In this document: in pieces, positions 1 through 8,492 of the stretch
How the letters are laid out: each line of letters opens with the position of its first letter
Position numbering within the stretch: the stretch's first letter is position 1
Assembly: GCA_052389555.1 (NCBI GenBank)
Contig: JBQTHV010000090.1
Coordinates: 1 to 54,008 of the forward strand
Length of the DNA stretch: 54,008 nucleotides
From: JABFSM01 sp052389555
Lineage (GTDB): Bacteria > Gemmatimonadota > Gemmatimonadetes > Gemmatimonadales > GWC2-71-9
Direction of reading: 5' to 3'
Notes under the pieces: model-generated
Seen by the model: the letters and a program-made list of their open reading frames with translations, nothing else
Told to the model about the DNA's origin: nothing
The model's database searches: none
Position numbers and translations under genes: made by a program

Positions 1-262
1 CGCCACCGGGGCGCATGATACGGATCCGGCCTCGCACGTATAGCGGGCCATTGGGGCGTGCTTCGATCGTCGTCTCGTCCGGCTCTGGCTCCTGCGGGCC
101 CCCGTCAGGCCGCTCGAAATGCAGCGCCCCGGTGGGACATGTCATCACCACTTCGGCAATCCGGTCAGCCGTCGCGGCGTCAACCTGGACCCAGGGTCGC
201 TTCAGCGGTTGAAATACTTCGGGGTAGCGAGGTTCAGCCTTTTCATCCGCCGAGTCGCTCAC
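1..262 (-). CDS. Partial Fer4_19/CDGSH-like small iron-sulfur protein (C-terminus outside window)
   Basis: A GTG at 262 opens a frame that runs off the window edge (87 codons visible). Its start overlaps the aconitase stop by GTGA, so the two are probably translationally coupled. Around residues 38-55 it reads VVMTCPTGALHFERPDGG, and further on NGPLYVRGRIRI; both match the family combining a divergent 4Fe-4S domain (Fer4_19, PF06902) with CDGSH-like sequence. The cysteines that normally precede the PEVF segment in this family are absent. Only Cys42 is seen, so a normal [4Fe-4S] site looks incomplete in the visible part. Family match is from remembered motifs; function is unknown. Confidence 0.6.
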   Translation of the reverse strand, partial: MSDSADEKAEPRYPEVFQPLKRPWVQVDAATADRIAEVVMTCPTGALHFERPDGGPQEPEPDETTIEARPNGPLYVRGRIRIMRPGG

Positions 263-3069
263 GAGGCGGGGCTCGTCAGGAACAGGTGGAGGACGCGAGG
301 CAGGATGCCCCCGTGGCGCAGGTATTCAATCTCGACCGGTGAATTGAGCCGCACCTGCGCCGGGAACACCGTCGCGGCGCCCTGCTCGGCCACCGCTCGC
401 ACGGTCACCTTGCCGCCCGGCTTGAGTCCCTGGGCCTGTCCCGTGATGCTGAAGACCTCTTTCCCGGTGAGCCCGAGGGTCTCCCGATTCTGGCCGTTCT
501 CGAAGGTGAGCGGGAGCACCCCCATCCCCACCAGGTTGCTGCGGTGGATCCGCTCGAAGCTCTCGGCGATCACCGCCTTGACGCCGAGGAGCGCGGCACC
601 CTTCGCGGCCCAGTCGCGGCTGCTCCCGGTGCCGTATTCCTTTCCCGCGATCACCAGGAGCGGCGTGCCCTCCTGCTGGTAGCGCATCGCGGCGTCGTAG
701 ATCGACAGCACGTCGCTGCTCGGGAAGTGAATCGTCCAGTTGCCCTCGCGGTCCGGTACCAGCTTGTTCTTGATACGCACGTTGCCGAACGTGCCGCGCA
801 TCATCACCTCGTGATTTCCGCGCCGGGCGCCGAACGTGTTCCAGTCGAGCTGCTCGACCCCATGCTCGAGGAGATACTTCGCGGCGGGACTTCCTTTCGG
901 AATCGCGCCCGCGGGGGAGATGTGGTCGGTGGTCACCGAGTCACCGAGAGAGACGAGAACTCGGGCGCCGGTGATATCGCGTGGCTCGGCGCTCGGCGCT
1001 CGGCTCTCGGCCTGAGCAGTGCCGAGTGCCGAGGGCGGAGTGCCGAGTCCCTGGAAATAGGGAGGTTCACGGACGTAGGTCGAATCCGGATCCCAGGCGA
1101 ATGTGTCGCTTTCGGGAACCGGCAGGTTACGCCATTCCTCTTCACCCTCGAACACCGACGCGTACTTCGCGGTGAAGAGCTCGGGCCGAACCGAGTCGGC
1201 GATCGCGCGGCTGATCTCCTCCGGCGTGGGCCAGAGATCGCGTAGATAGACGGGATTTCCCTGCGGGTCATTCGCCAAGGGCTCCGTGGTGAGGTCGATG
1301 GTCGCCCGCCCCGCGAGCGCAAACGCCACCACCAGCAGTGGCGATCCGAGGTAGTTGGCGCGAACGAGTGGATGGATTCGAGCTTCGAAATTCCGGTTGC
1401 CCGAGAGGACCGCGACGGTTACCAGGTGGTTGCGTTCGATCGCGTCGGCGATCGGCTCCGGCAGCGGGCCGCTGTTTCCGATGCAGGTGGTGCACCCGTA
1501 GCCCACGATGTCGAAGCCGAGCTCTTGGAAATAGGGCATGAGCCCGGCGCGCTCGAAGTACGCCGTCACCACCCGGGAGCCGGGCGCCATGCTGGTCTTG
1601 ACCCACGGCTTGCTCTTGAGGCCGCGCTCGACGGCCTTCTTGGCCAGGAGACCGGCCCCGATCATCACGGAGGGATTCGAAGTGTTGGTGCAGCTCGTGA
1701 TCGCGGCGATCACGACCGCGCCATCGCCCAGCACCAACTCGTGACCGTTGAAGGTGACCGGGAACTGCTCCTCTTCGACGACCAGCGCCTGGGCCGCGCC
1801 GGCCGCCACTTCGCCGGCCGCCACGTTCGCGCCGCCCTCGCCGACCCAGGTCGAATAGTTCTGCTCTGCCACGGTGCGGCGGCCCGCCGGCGTAGCTGGA
1901 GGCATTAACCCGGGGAGATGCACGGAGAAATTCTTCTTGAGCTCCCGCAGGGGAACCAGGTCCTGAGGCCGCCGCGGTCCCGCGAGACTCGGCTCGAGCG
2001 TGTCGAGATCGAGCTCGAGCGAGCTGGTGAACTCGGGATCCCTCGTCGCGTCGGTGCGGTAGAGGCCGGCTTCCTTGCAATAGCGCTCGGTGCGACTGGC
2101 CTCGCGCTCGCGCCCGGTCCGGCGGAGATAGTCGATGGTCTGATCATCCACCGGGAAGAAGCCCACTGTGGCGCCGTACTCCGGGGCCATGTTGCCGATG
2201 GTGGCTCGGTCGGCCACGCCGAGGGTCGAGAGTCCGGGTCCGTAGAACTCGACGAACTTGTCCACCACGCCGTGCTTCCGGAGCATCTGGGTGACCCGCA
2301 GCACCAGATCGGTGGCGGTGGTGCCGACCGGCAATGCGCCGGTAAGTTTCACACCGATCACGTCGGGGATCACCATGAAGTACGGCTGGCCAAGCATCAC
2401 CGCTTCCGCCTCGATCCCGCCCACACCCCACCCTAACACGCCGATCCCGTTGATCATGGTGGTATGAGAATCGGTGCCCACCAGCGTGTCGGGATACGCG
2501 GTGAGCTCGCCGAACTGGGGGCGGAGCTGCACGACGGGCGCGAGATACTCGAGATTCACCTGGTGGACGATCCCGGTCCCCGGCGGTACGACGCGGAAGC
2601 CGGTGAAGGCGCGCTGCGCGAACTTCAGCAGTTGATAGCGCTCCGCATTCCGGTCAAATTCCAGCGCCACGTTCCGGCGGAAGGCGTCGGGGGTGCCGTA
2701 ATGGTCCACCTGGACCGAGTGGTCAATCACCAGATCGCAGGGGACCACCGGGTTGATGCGGGCGGGATCGCCGCCCAGCCGGACCATCGCGTCGCGCATG
2801 GCGACGAGATCCACTACGCAGGGCACCCCGGTGAAATCCTGGAGCACCACGCGGGCCGGCAGGAAGGGAATCTCTCCGCGAGCCGGGTCGTTGGCCCGCC
2901 ACTGGGCCAGCCCGGCGACATGCGCCTCGGTGACGGCGCTCCCCGGCCGGTTGACGTGACGCAGCGCATTCTCGAGCAGGACGCGGATCGAGAACGGCAG
3001 CCGCTCCTTGAGTCCGTCGGGGCGGAAGATGACCACCGAATGGCCGTCGAGAGAAAGGGTGGTGCGCAT
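259..3069 (-). CDS. acnA: Aconitate hydratase (aconitase A / AcnA-IRP type)
   Basis: Cytoplasmic TCA-cycle enzyme interconverting citrate and isocitrate through a [4Fe-4S] cluster. It is 936 aa, slightly longer than the usual 890-910. The cluster cysteines are visible in TSCTNTSNPSVM and GYGCTTCIGNSG, and the substrate segment VDHSVQVD lies near residue 130. The C-terminal swivel domain contains VSLGDSVTTDHISPAG. The linker just before the swivel domain (DNA about 983-1048) is built of 7-bp repeats and encodes AQAESRAPSAEP, which accounts for some of the extra length. The gene starts at ATG 3069 and overlaps the downstream Fe-S protein by 4 bp. Citrate synthase (27.2-28.6 kb) is the other TCA gene here. 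Confidence 0.95.
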   Translation of the reverse strand: MRTTLSLDGHSVVIFRPDGLKERLPFSIRVLLENALRHVNRPGSAVTEAHVAGLAQWRANDPARGEIPFLPARVVLQDFTGVPCVVDLVAMRDAMVRLGGDPARINPVVPCDLVIDHSVQVDHYGTPDAFRRNVALEFDRNAERYQLLKFAQRAFTGFRVVPPGTGIVHQVNLEYLAPVVQLRPQFGELTAYPDTLVGTDSHTTMINGIGVLGWGVGGIEAEAVMLGQPYFMVIPDVIGVKLTGALPVGTTATDLVLRVTQMLRKHGVVDKFVEFYGPGLSTLGVADRATIGNMAPEYGATVGFFPVDDQTIDYLRRTGREREASRTERYCKEAGLYRTDATRDPEFTSSLELDLDTLEPSLAGPRRPQDLVPLRELKKNFSVHLPGLMPPATPAGRRTVAEQNYSTWVGEGGANVAAGEVAAGAAQALVVEEEQFPVTFNGHELVLGDGAVVIAAITSCTNTSNPSVMIGAGLLAKKAVERGLKSKPWVKTSMAPGSRVVTAYFERAGLMPYFQELGFDIVGYGCTTCIGNSGPLPEPIADAIERNHLVTVAVLSGNRNFEARIHPLVRANYLGSPLLVVAFALAGRATIDLTTEPLANDPQGNPVYLRDLWPTPEEISRAIADSVRPELFTAKYASVFEGEEEWRNLPVPESDTFAWDPDSTYVREPPYFQGLGTPPSALGTAQAESRAPSAEPRDITGARVLVSLGDSVTTDHISPAGAIPKGSPAAKYLLEHGVEQLDWNTFGARRGNHEVMMRGTFGNVRIKNKLVPDREGNWTIHFPSSDVLSIYDAAMRYQQEGTPLLVIAGKEYGTGSSRDWAAKGAALLGVKAVIAESFERIHRSNLVGMGVLPLTFENGQNRETLGLTGKEVFSITGQAQGLKPGGKVTVRAVAEQGAATVFPAQVRLNSPVEIEYLRHGGILPRVLHLFLTSPAS
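983..1048. repeat. Heptamer array inside acnA
   Basis: Seven-bp units of the GCTCGGC type followed by the inverted form GCCGAGT/GCCGAGG. The array is in frame in the linker ahead of the aconitase swivel domain, and the 7-bp period gives a seven-residue peptide period. Confidence 0.8.
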
Positions 3070-3100
3070 GGTGCCAATAATAGTCGATCGTCGAGCTAAT

Positions 3101-3183
3101 AGTCGTCAGTCTTCAGTCAACAGTCATCAGTCTTTCGGGCCGGCAAAAGACTGACGACTGACGACTGAAGACTGATGACTGAG
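3101..3183. repeat. Inverted pair of 7-bp repeat arrays
   Basis: The left arm has AGTCGTC, AGTCTTC, AGTCAAC, AGTCATC units. The right arm is the inverse (GACTGAC, GACTGAA, GACTGAT), separated by a 13-bp core. The arms can pair as a long hairpin between the divergent acnA and DUF971 genes. The array ends about ten bases before the DUF971 start codon. Confidence 0.85.
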
Positions 3184-3193
3184 GATTGCCACT

Positions 3194-3502
3194 ATGCGTG
3201 CGCCTGCATCCATAACCCGCCGGGACGACGGTATCCTGATCGAATGGGATCGGGCCGGAGACCGGACGTTCTATCCGGCCCGGGCGCTCCGACTCGGGTG
3301 TCCCTGTGCCGAATGCGTCGAGGAGATGAGTGGGCGAGCGCTGCTCGATCCCGCGCGAGTAGCGGCGGACGTGCGGCCGCTCTCGATTCAGCTCGTCGGC
3401 GCCTACGGCATCCGGGTGCGCTGGAGCGACGGGCACGACACCGGGATCTATACGTTTGAGAGATTGAGGCAGGGACTAGGAGCTAGGGAGCTAGAGAGCT
3501 AG
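3194..3502 (+). CDS. DUF971 (gamma-butyrobetaine hydroxylase-like N-terminal) domain protein
   Basis: A 102-aa single-domain protein. The hallmarks are LRLGCPCAEC (residues about 33-42), DVRPLSIQLVGAYGIRVRWSDGH and GIYTFERLR, which together define the DUF971 domain. In eukaryotes this domain is the N-terminal zinc-binding part of gamma-butyrobetaine hydroxylase. Stand-alone bacterial versions often neighbour Fe-S assembly ATPases of the Mrp/ApbC type, but none is seen here. The last residues (ARELES) and the stop codon come from the CTAG-rich repeat at 3475-3505. Role not established. Confidence 0.85.
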   Translation: MRAPASITRRDDGILIEWDRAGDRTFYPARALRLGCPCAECVEEMSGRALLDPARVAADVRPLSIQLVGAYGIRVRWSDGHDTGIYTFERLRQGLGARELES

Positions 3503-3505
3503 GGG
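3475..3505. repeat. CTAGGGAG short tandem repeat at gene end
   Basis: Units of 7-8 bp (GGAGCTA, GGGAGCTA, GAGAGCTA). They encode the last residues and TAG stop of the DUF971 gene and run into the ribosome-binding AGGGGG before the next start at 3511. Confidence 0.8.
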
Positions 3506-3510
3506 GAATC

Positions 3511-5997
3511 GTGGTTCGACCGGGCGTTGGACTCGGAGTGATGCTGCTTGGCCTCTCGCTTCCCGGAAGCCTCGTCGCGCAGGGACAGGCGGTCGGCGCT
3601 TCAACCGGTGGGATCGCGGCGTTGCATCAGGCCGAGCGGATGCTGGGGCGCAACAAGCGTGTGCTGGTGATCGCGGCGCATCCCGATGATGAAGACACCG
3701 AGCTGCTCACGGTCCTGGTTCGGGGCGAAGGAGCCGAAGCGGCCTATCTCTCTCTCTCACGGGGTGAGGGCGGCCAGAACCTGATCGGACCGGAGCTGGG
3801 CGAGGACCTCGGGCTCTTGCGTACCGAAGAGCTGCTCGCGGCCAGGGCGCTGGATGGGGCGCGACAGTACTTCACCCGCGCGTTCGACTTCGGCTATTCC
3901 AAGACCATCGAAGAAACCGAGCGCTTCTGGCCGCGCGATTCGGTGCTCAAGGACGTGGTGCGGATCGTGCGTCGGTTTCGGCCTCAGATCATCGTGGCCA
4001 TCTTTTCCGGGACGCCGCGCGATGGTCACGGGCACCATCAGTACTCGGCAGTAATGGCCCACGAGGCGTTCCGGGTTGCCGGCGATCCCGGCCGGTTCCC
4101 CGAGCTGCAGACCCGCGAAGGCCTGGCACCATGGAATCCGCTCAAGTTCTACCGCTCCGCCCGTTTCAATGCGGGCGATGCAACGGTTGCGTTGCAGGGC
4201 GGCGTCCTGGACCCCGATGTCGGCCAGTCATACCGGCAGATCGCGATGCGGAGCCGGAGCCTGCATCGCTCGCAGGACATGGGTATGCTGCAGGAACCGG
4301 GTCCGTCGGAGGTGTCGTTGACGTTAGTGGAAGACCGGACGGAAACGGCCGGCCGGACCGCAGGGCGGCGGGGCGGTAGGGTGGAGTTCTGGCAGGGGAT
4401 CGACACGACGGCCGTCGACCTAATCCGCAGCGGCATCGAGGCCGAGGACCAGCGGCGCCACGCCACCGAGGCGGCGGCGATTCGGGCCGGGCTGGTGTTC
4501 GACGCCACGGCGGCCGACGGGCGGCTGGTGCCGGGACAGCGGGTTAGGGTTCGATTGCTCGCGTGGAATGCGGGCGTGAGGCCCGCCGGCGTCGAGATGG
4601 AGCTGCTGGCTCCGGCCGGGTGGAAGGCGGGCGCCTGTCCCTTCCCGCGGGTGAGCGTTGCGCCGGGTACCGTCGCATCGTGCGAGGTCGAGGTCGAGGT
4701 GGCGGTCGGTGCCGAGCCCAGCACGCCCTACTTCTTGAGGGTCGGGACTCGAGACTCGGCGCTCGGCCCGGCCACTCCCGCACTCTATGCGTGGACCGGC
4801 AATTCGGCCGAGTGGGGTGAACCGTTCGAGCCGGCGCCGCTCCGGGCGCGGTTCCGCTTTGTCCCGGAGGGAACCGCGGGCCAAGGGCGGTCGCCGGCTC
4901 CCGCCAGCTTCGCCCTGATGCGGGAGGTCGGCTACCGCTACCGGGACCAGGCGACCGGGGAAGTGCGTCGCCCGGTCTTCGTCGTGCCGCGGGTGAGCGT
5001 AGCGCTCACGCCCGGGACCGTGGTCTGGCCCACCGCGCGGAGCGAGCCCCACCGGTTCACGGTGACCCTGGAGCACGGGGCCGCCGACTCCACCACGGGG
5101 CGGGTGGAGCTCGAGCTCCCGCCGGGCTGGCCGGCGGTGGAACCTGAGCCTTTCGTCCTAACCCGCGAGGAAGAGCGGCACGTCGTGACCTTCAGCGTGC
5201 CTCTCCCCGGCCGGCCCGGGGAAGGCCGCTGGCCCATTCGGGCGGTCGCGGTCGACCGCCAGGGGCGCCGCTACGGGACCGGCCTGGTGCGGGTGGAGTA
5301 CCCCCACATCCGGCCGCGTCCGCGGGTTAGGGACGCGGCCGGGGAGATTCGCCTCGCCTCCCTGGAGCTGCCGGCGGTCAGCCGGGTGGGCTACGTGCGG
5401 GGCGCCGCCGACCGGGTACCCGAGGCGCTCGCGGCCATCGGGCTCCCGGTCGAACTGCTCGATGCCGAGGCGCTGCGGCAGGGGGACCTCACCCGGTATG
5501 AGGCCATCGTCGTGGGCAGCCGGGCCTACGAGGTCGAGCCGGCCCTGCGCGAATCCAATGCGCGCCTGCTCGAGTATGCCCGCGCCGGGGGGCGGCTCGT
5601 CGTCCAGTACCAGCAGGACATGTTCTTCCGTGGATCGTTCCTGCCGGCCCCACTCGCCCTCGCGCCCCGGCACGACCGGGTCACCGACGAGCAGGCGCCG
5701 GTCGAGGTCCTGGAGCCCGCCCATCAAGTCCTAACCCGCCCGAACCGGCTGCGCGCCTCGGACTGGGACGGCTGGGTGCAGGAGCGCGGCCTCTACTTCG
5801 CGCGGAGCTGGGACTCCTCCTATCTTCCCCTGCTCGCCATGGCCGATCCTGGAGAGGTGCCGCTCAAAGGGGGGCTGCTGGTCCGGCCCCTCGGCCGGGG
5901 GACCTACCTGTACACCGGACTCGCCTTCTTCCGGCAGCTGCCGGCCGGCGTGCCGGGAGCCTTTCGCCTGTTCCTCAATCTGCTGGAGCCCCGGTGA
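3511..5997 (+). CDS. Secreted PIG-L (LmbE-like) family deacetylase, large form
   Basis: An 828-aa protein starting at GTG 3511 with AGGGGG 5 bases upstream. Residues 1-23 form a signal peptide (GVMLLGLSLPGSLVAQG). The PIG-L zinc deacetylase domain follows: VIAAHPDDEDTELL near residue 55 supplies metal-binding His/Asp, then SLSRGEGGQN, and GHGHHQY supplies the third metal ligand. PIG-L enzymes remove N-acetyl groups from GlcNAc-type sugars. The remaining roughly 550 residues look like beta-rich and glutamine-amidotransferase-like segments seen in large exported family members. Substrate unknown. The stop overlaps the next start (GTGA). Four GGGTTAGG/CCTAACCC words lie inside the gene. Confidence 0.85.
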   Translation: MVRPGVGLGVMLLGLSLPGSLVAQGQAVGASTGGIAALHQAERMLGRNKRVLVIAAHPDDEDTELLTVLVRGEGAEAAYLSLSRGEGGQNLIGPELGEDLGLLRTEELLAARALDGARQYFTRAFDFGYSKTIEETERFWPRDSVLKDVVRIVRRFRPQIIVAIFSGTPRDGHGHHQYSAVMAHEAFRVAGDPGRFPELQTREGLAPWNPLKFYRSARFNAGDATVALQGGVLDPDVGQSYRQIAMRSRSLHRSQDMGMLQEPGPSEVSLTLVEDRTETAGRTAGRRGGRVEFWQGIDTTAVDLIRSGIEAEDQRRHATEAAAIRAGLVFDATAADGRLVPGQRVRVRLLAWNAGVRPAGVEMELLAPAGWKAGACPFPRVSVAPGTVASCEVEVEVAVGAEPSTPYFLRVGTRDSALGPATPALYAWTGNSAEWGEPFEPAPLRARFRFVPEGTAGQGRSPAPASFALMREVGYRYRDQATGEVRRPVFVVPRVSVALTPGTVVWPTARSEPHRFTVTLEHGAADSTTGRVELELPPGWPAVEPEPFVLTREEERHVVTFSVPLPGRPGEGRWPIRAVAVDRQGRRYGTGLVRVEYPHIRPRPRVRDAAGEIRLASLELPAVSRVGYVRGAADRVPEALAAIGLPVELLDAEALRQGDLTRYEAIVVGSRAYEVEPALRESNARLLEYARAGGRLVVQYQQDMFFRGSFLPAPLALAPRHDRVTDEQAPVEVLEPAHQVLTRPNRLRASDWDGWVQERGLYFARSWDSSYLPLLAMADPGEVPLKGGLLVRPLGRGTYLYTGLAFFRQLPAGVPGAFRLFLNLLEPR

Positions 5998-7139
5998 CCC
6001 GGACGGCAGGACCGCCGGGCGGCAGGCGGGCAGGATGGCTCAGGACTCGGCGTTCGGCCCTCGTTCGGTCCCCGGCGCCCGGCCCTCGGCTCTCCACCTT
6101 CCCGGGAACCATCGGGTGGCGGGTTAGGGTCGCTGCCGCGGCGGCGGCGCTGCTGCTCGGGTGTGGCGGCGGGGAGGGCAGGACGCCGATCGTGGTCTAC
6201 TCACCGCACGGGCCCGATCATCTCGGCCTGCTGGAACGCGCCTTCGAGGCCGATTATCCCGAGTTCGACCTGCGCTGGCTCGACATGGGAAGCCAGGAGG
6301 TATTCGACCGGATCCGCTCGGAGCGCGCTAACCCGCAGGCCGACGTCTGGTTCGGTGGCCCGACTACGATCTTCGATCGGGGAGCGGCCGACTCCCTGCT
6401 GGCCCCGTACCGGCCGGCCTGGGCCGACCGGGTCGGGCCGCGCGGGATCGGGGCCGGCGAGCTCTACTGGCCGCTCTATCGCACCCCGGCGGTCATCGCG
6501 TTCAACTCGGTGGCCCTAACCCGGGAAACCGCGCCGCAGGACTGGGACGAGGTGCTGGCGCCGCGCTGGAAAGACCAGGTCATCATTCGCGACCCAATGG
6601 CCTCCGGCACCATGCGGGCGATCTGGGGGCTCATCCTCTATCGCAGCATCACGGCTACCGGCGATACGGCACAGGGCATGGCCTGGCTCCGCCGGCTGGA
6701 TGGTCAGACCCGGACCTACGTCCTGAGCCCGCTGCTCCTCACCGAGAAACTGGCTCGCCAGGAGGGCCTGGTGACCCTGTGGGACTTGCCGGACGTGCTC
6801 ATCGACGCGAAGCGCGGCCTGCCGCTCGGGTACCTATTCCCCACCAGCGGCACCGTGGTGATCGATGACGCGATCGCATTGGTCGGGGGAGCCCGCCACG
6901 CCGAGGCGGCCCGGAGGTTCATCGACTGGGTCGGGGAGCCGCGGGCCCTGCTGCTGGCTGCGCGAGAGGTCTTCCGGCTACCGGCCCGGCGCGATCTCCC
7001 CGCCGACTCGCTGCCGGCCTGGGTTGCCGAGGTCGAGGCCAGCATGGTCGAGGCGGACATGGACTGGGCACTGCTGGCGCGCGACGGAGCGGCCTGGATG
7101 GCCTACTGGGATCGGCGGGTTAGGAACACCGGCAAGTGA
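5994..7139 (+). CDS. ABC transporter substrate-binding lipoprotein, Fe(III)/AfuA-FutA type
   Basis: A 381-aa binding protein from GTG 5994. After an unusually long Arg/Pro-rich leader (residues about 1-40, partly repeat-derived) come a hydrophobic stretch and lipobox LLLGCGGG. The mature part (VVYSPHGPDHLGLLERAFEADYP, ADVWFGGP, PAVIAFNSVAL, DPMASGTMRAIWG) fits the extracellular solute-binding family serving ferric iron and related substrates. The ATPase and permease follow after one repeat-filled gap, so this is the capture component of that importer. The substrate cannot be fixed from sequence; iron is the family-based guess. The true start could lie further downstream, nearer the signal peptide. 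Confidence 0.85.
   Translation: MTRTAGPPGGRRAGWLRTRRSALVRSPAPGPRLSTFPGTIGWRVRVAAAAAALLLGCGGGEGRTPIVVYSPHGPDHLGLLERAFEADYPEFDLRWLDMGSQEVFDRIRSERANPQADVWFGGPTTIFDRGAADSLLAPYRPAWADRVGPRGIGAGELYWPLYRTPAVIAFNSVALTRETAPQDWDEVLAPRWKDQVIIRDPMASGTMRAIWGLILYRSITATGDTAQGMAWLRRLDGQTRTYVLSPLLLTEKLARQEGLVTLWDLPDVLIDAKRGLPLGYLFPTSGTVVIDDAIALVGGARHAEAARRFIDWVGEPRALLLAAREVFRLPARRDLPADSLPAWVAEVEASMVEADMDWALLARDGAAWMAYWDRRVRNTGK
6000..6095. repeat. Repeat-like leader inside the binding-protein gene
   Basis: GC-rich degenerate units (GGCGGCAG, CTCGGCGTTCGG, CGGCGCCCGGCCCTCGG) encode the Arg/Pro-rich N-terminal leader (RTRRSALVRSPAPGPR). They resemble the in-frame arrays in acnA and the ATPase gene. Confidence 0.5.
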
Positions 7140-7140
7140 T

Positions 7141-7275
7141 GGCTATTGGCTATCGGCTATTGGCTATTGGACGCGGCGTAAACCGGTCGGTCCCGCGTCC
7201 GCATCAGCCAATTCAAAGCCGCCGCCGAATCCCTATTGCTAATAGCCAATAGCCAATAGCCAATAGCCAATAGCC
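7141..7275. repeat. CTATTGG/CCAATAG inverted heptamer arrays with unique core
   Basis: The left arm (7141-7170) has CTATTGG units and the right arm (7239-7275) has five CCAATAG units. They flank a core of about 68 bp. The same family recurs at 41613-41720, and its right-arm units alone at 13193-13226. It fills the gap between binding protein and ATPase genes and could form a large hairpin in mRNA. Confidence 0.9.
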
Positions 7276-7283
7276 TGCTCCCC

Positions 7284-8492
7284 GTGCCTCCCTTCCTGAG
7301 CTTGCAGTCACTCACCAAGCGGTTCGGCCCGGTCACCGCGCTGGAGGGTGTCTCCCTGGACATTCCGCGGGGCGATCTCCTGGCTGTGCTGGGCCCGAGC
7401 GGGAGCGGGAAGACCACCGCGCTCCGGCTGCTCGCCGGATTCGAGACCCCGGACCAGGGGCGCATCCTGCTCGATAGGTCCGACGTGACGGCCCTCCCGC
7501 CCGCCGCCCGCCGGTTCGGGATGGTGTTCCAGCACTACGCGCTCTTCCCCCATCTCGACGTGGGGGAGAACGTGGGGTTTGGCCTGGAAAGCCAGCGGGT
7601 GCCCCAGGCGGAGCGGGTTAGGAGGGTCCGGGCCGCGCTGGAGCTGGTCGAGCTCGAGGGACTGGAGCGCCGCCGGGTGGGAGCGCTCTCGGGCGGACAG
7701 CAGCAGCGGGTGGCCCTCGCGCGGGCCCTGGCTCCGGAGCCCCGGGTGCTCCTGCTCGACGAGCCGCTCTCCAACCTCGATCCCGCGCTCCGGGAGCGCA
7801 CCCGGCGCGAGCTGCGGGCCCTGATCCGGCGGATCGGCATCACCACCATCCTGGTCACCCACGAGCAGGAAGAAGCGTTCGACCTGGCCGATCACGTCGC
7901 CCTCCTGCACCAGGGCCGGCTCGAGCAAGTCGGCACGCCGGAAACGCTGTACCAGACGCCGGCCACGCCGTTCACCGCCGGCTTCATCGGGCGGTCCAGC
8001 GTGCTTCGGGTCGAGCTGCTCGCCATCGATACCGCAAGGGCGCGGGTTAGGGTTGCCGGCACGACGGCGGTGTGGGAGGTGGACGGCTCGGCGGCTGGAC
8101 CGCTTGGCGGCTCGGGGGTCGGCGCTCGGCACTCCGCCCTGGGGAGCCGATCCTTGGGAGCGTCGGAACCTGACGCAGGCGAGGGATGGGTATTGTATGT
8201 GAGACCGGAAGCAGTGCGGTTCATTACGCCAACCGATGCCGACCTCACCGGCCAAGTCACCGAACGGCGGTATCTCGGCGGAACCGCGCTCTTTACGGTC
8301 AGCCTTCATGCCGAGCGCCGAGCGGCGAGTGCCGAGCCACCGGGTGCCGAGCCGCCGAGCGGTCCAGCCGCCGAGCCGTCTTTCCTCGAAGTCCTCGCCG
8401 AGCCCGAGATCGCCCGGGTCGGCGATCGAGTCGGCATCGCGCCGAAAGCCGGTGAGGGGCTGCATCTCTTCCGAGCGGAGTCGCCGGCATGA
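7284..8492 (+). CDS. ABC transporter ATP-binding protein, Fe(III)/polyamine (FbpC/PotA) type
   Basis: A 402-aa ATPase from GTG 7284 directly after the repeat array. Walker A is GPSGSGKTT (about residues 34-42), the signature LSGGQQQR, Walker B VLLLDEPLSNLDP, and the H-loop VTHEQEE. The C-terminal regulatory TOBE-type region is interrupted twice by low-complexity peptides encoded by heptamer arrays (DNA 8082-8155 and 8309-8380, reading for example ARHSALGSRSLG and ERRAASAEPPGAEPP). Without these the protein would have the usual 350 residues. The stop overlaps the permease start by ATGA. It should energise import of the substrate caught by the upstream lipoprotein. Confidence 0.92.
   Translation: MPPFLSLQSLTKRFGPVTALEGVSLDIPRGDLLAVLGPSGSGKTTALRLLAGFETPDQGRILLDRSDVTALPPAARRFGMVFQHYALFPHLDVGENVGFGLESQRVPQAERVRRVRAALELVELEGLERRRVGALSGGQQQRVALARALAPEPRVLLLDEPLSNLDPALRERTRRELRALIRRIGITTILVTHEQEEAFDLADHVALLHQGRLEQVGTPETLYQTPATPFTAGFIGRSSVLRVELLAIDTARARVRVAGTTAVWEVDGSAAGPLGGSGVGARHSALGSRSLGASEPDAGEGWVLYVRPEAVRFITPTDADLTGQVTERRYLGGTALFTVSLHAERRAASAEPPGAEPPSGPAAEPSFLEVLAEPEIARVGDRVGIAPKAGEGLHLFRAESPA
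8082..8155. repeat. In-frame repeat array 1 in the ABC ATPase gene
   Basis: Degenerate CTCGGCGG and GGCGCTCGGCA-like units, mostly 7-8 bp apart, lie in the C-terminal regulatory region and keep the reading frame. Confidence 0.7.
8309..8380. repeat. In-frame repeat array 2 in the ABC ATPase gene
   Basis: GCCGAGC/GCCGAGT heptamers grading into CCGAGCCG units. They are inverted relative to array 1 and encode a Pro/Ala/Glu-rich linker in the C-terminal domain. Confidence 0.75.
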
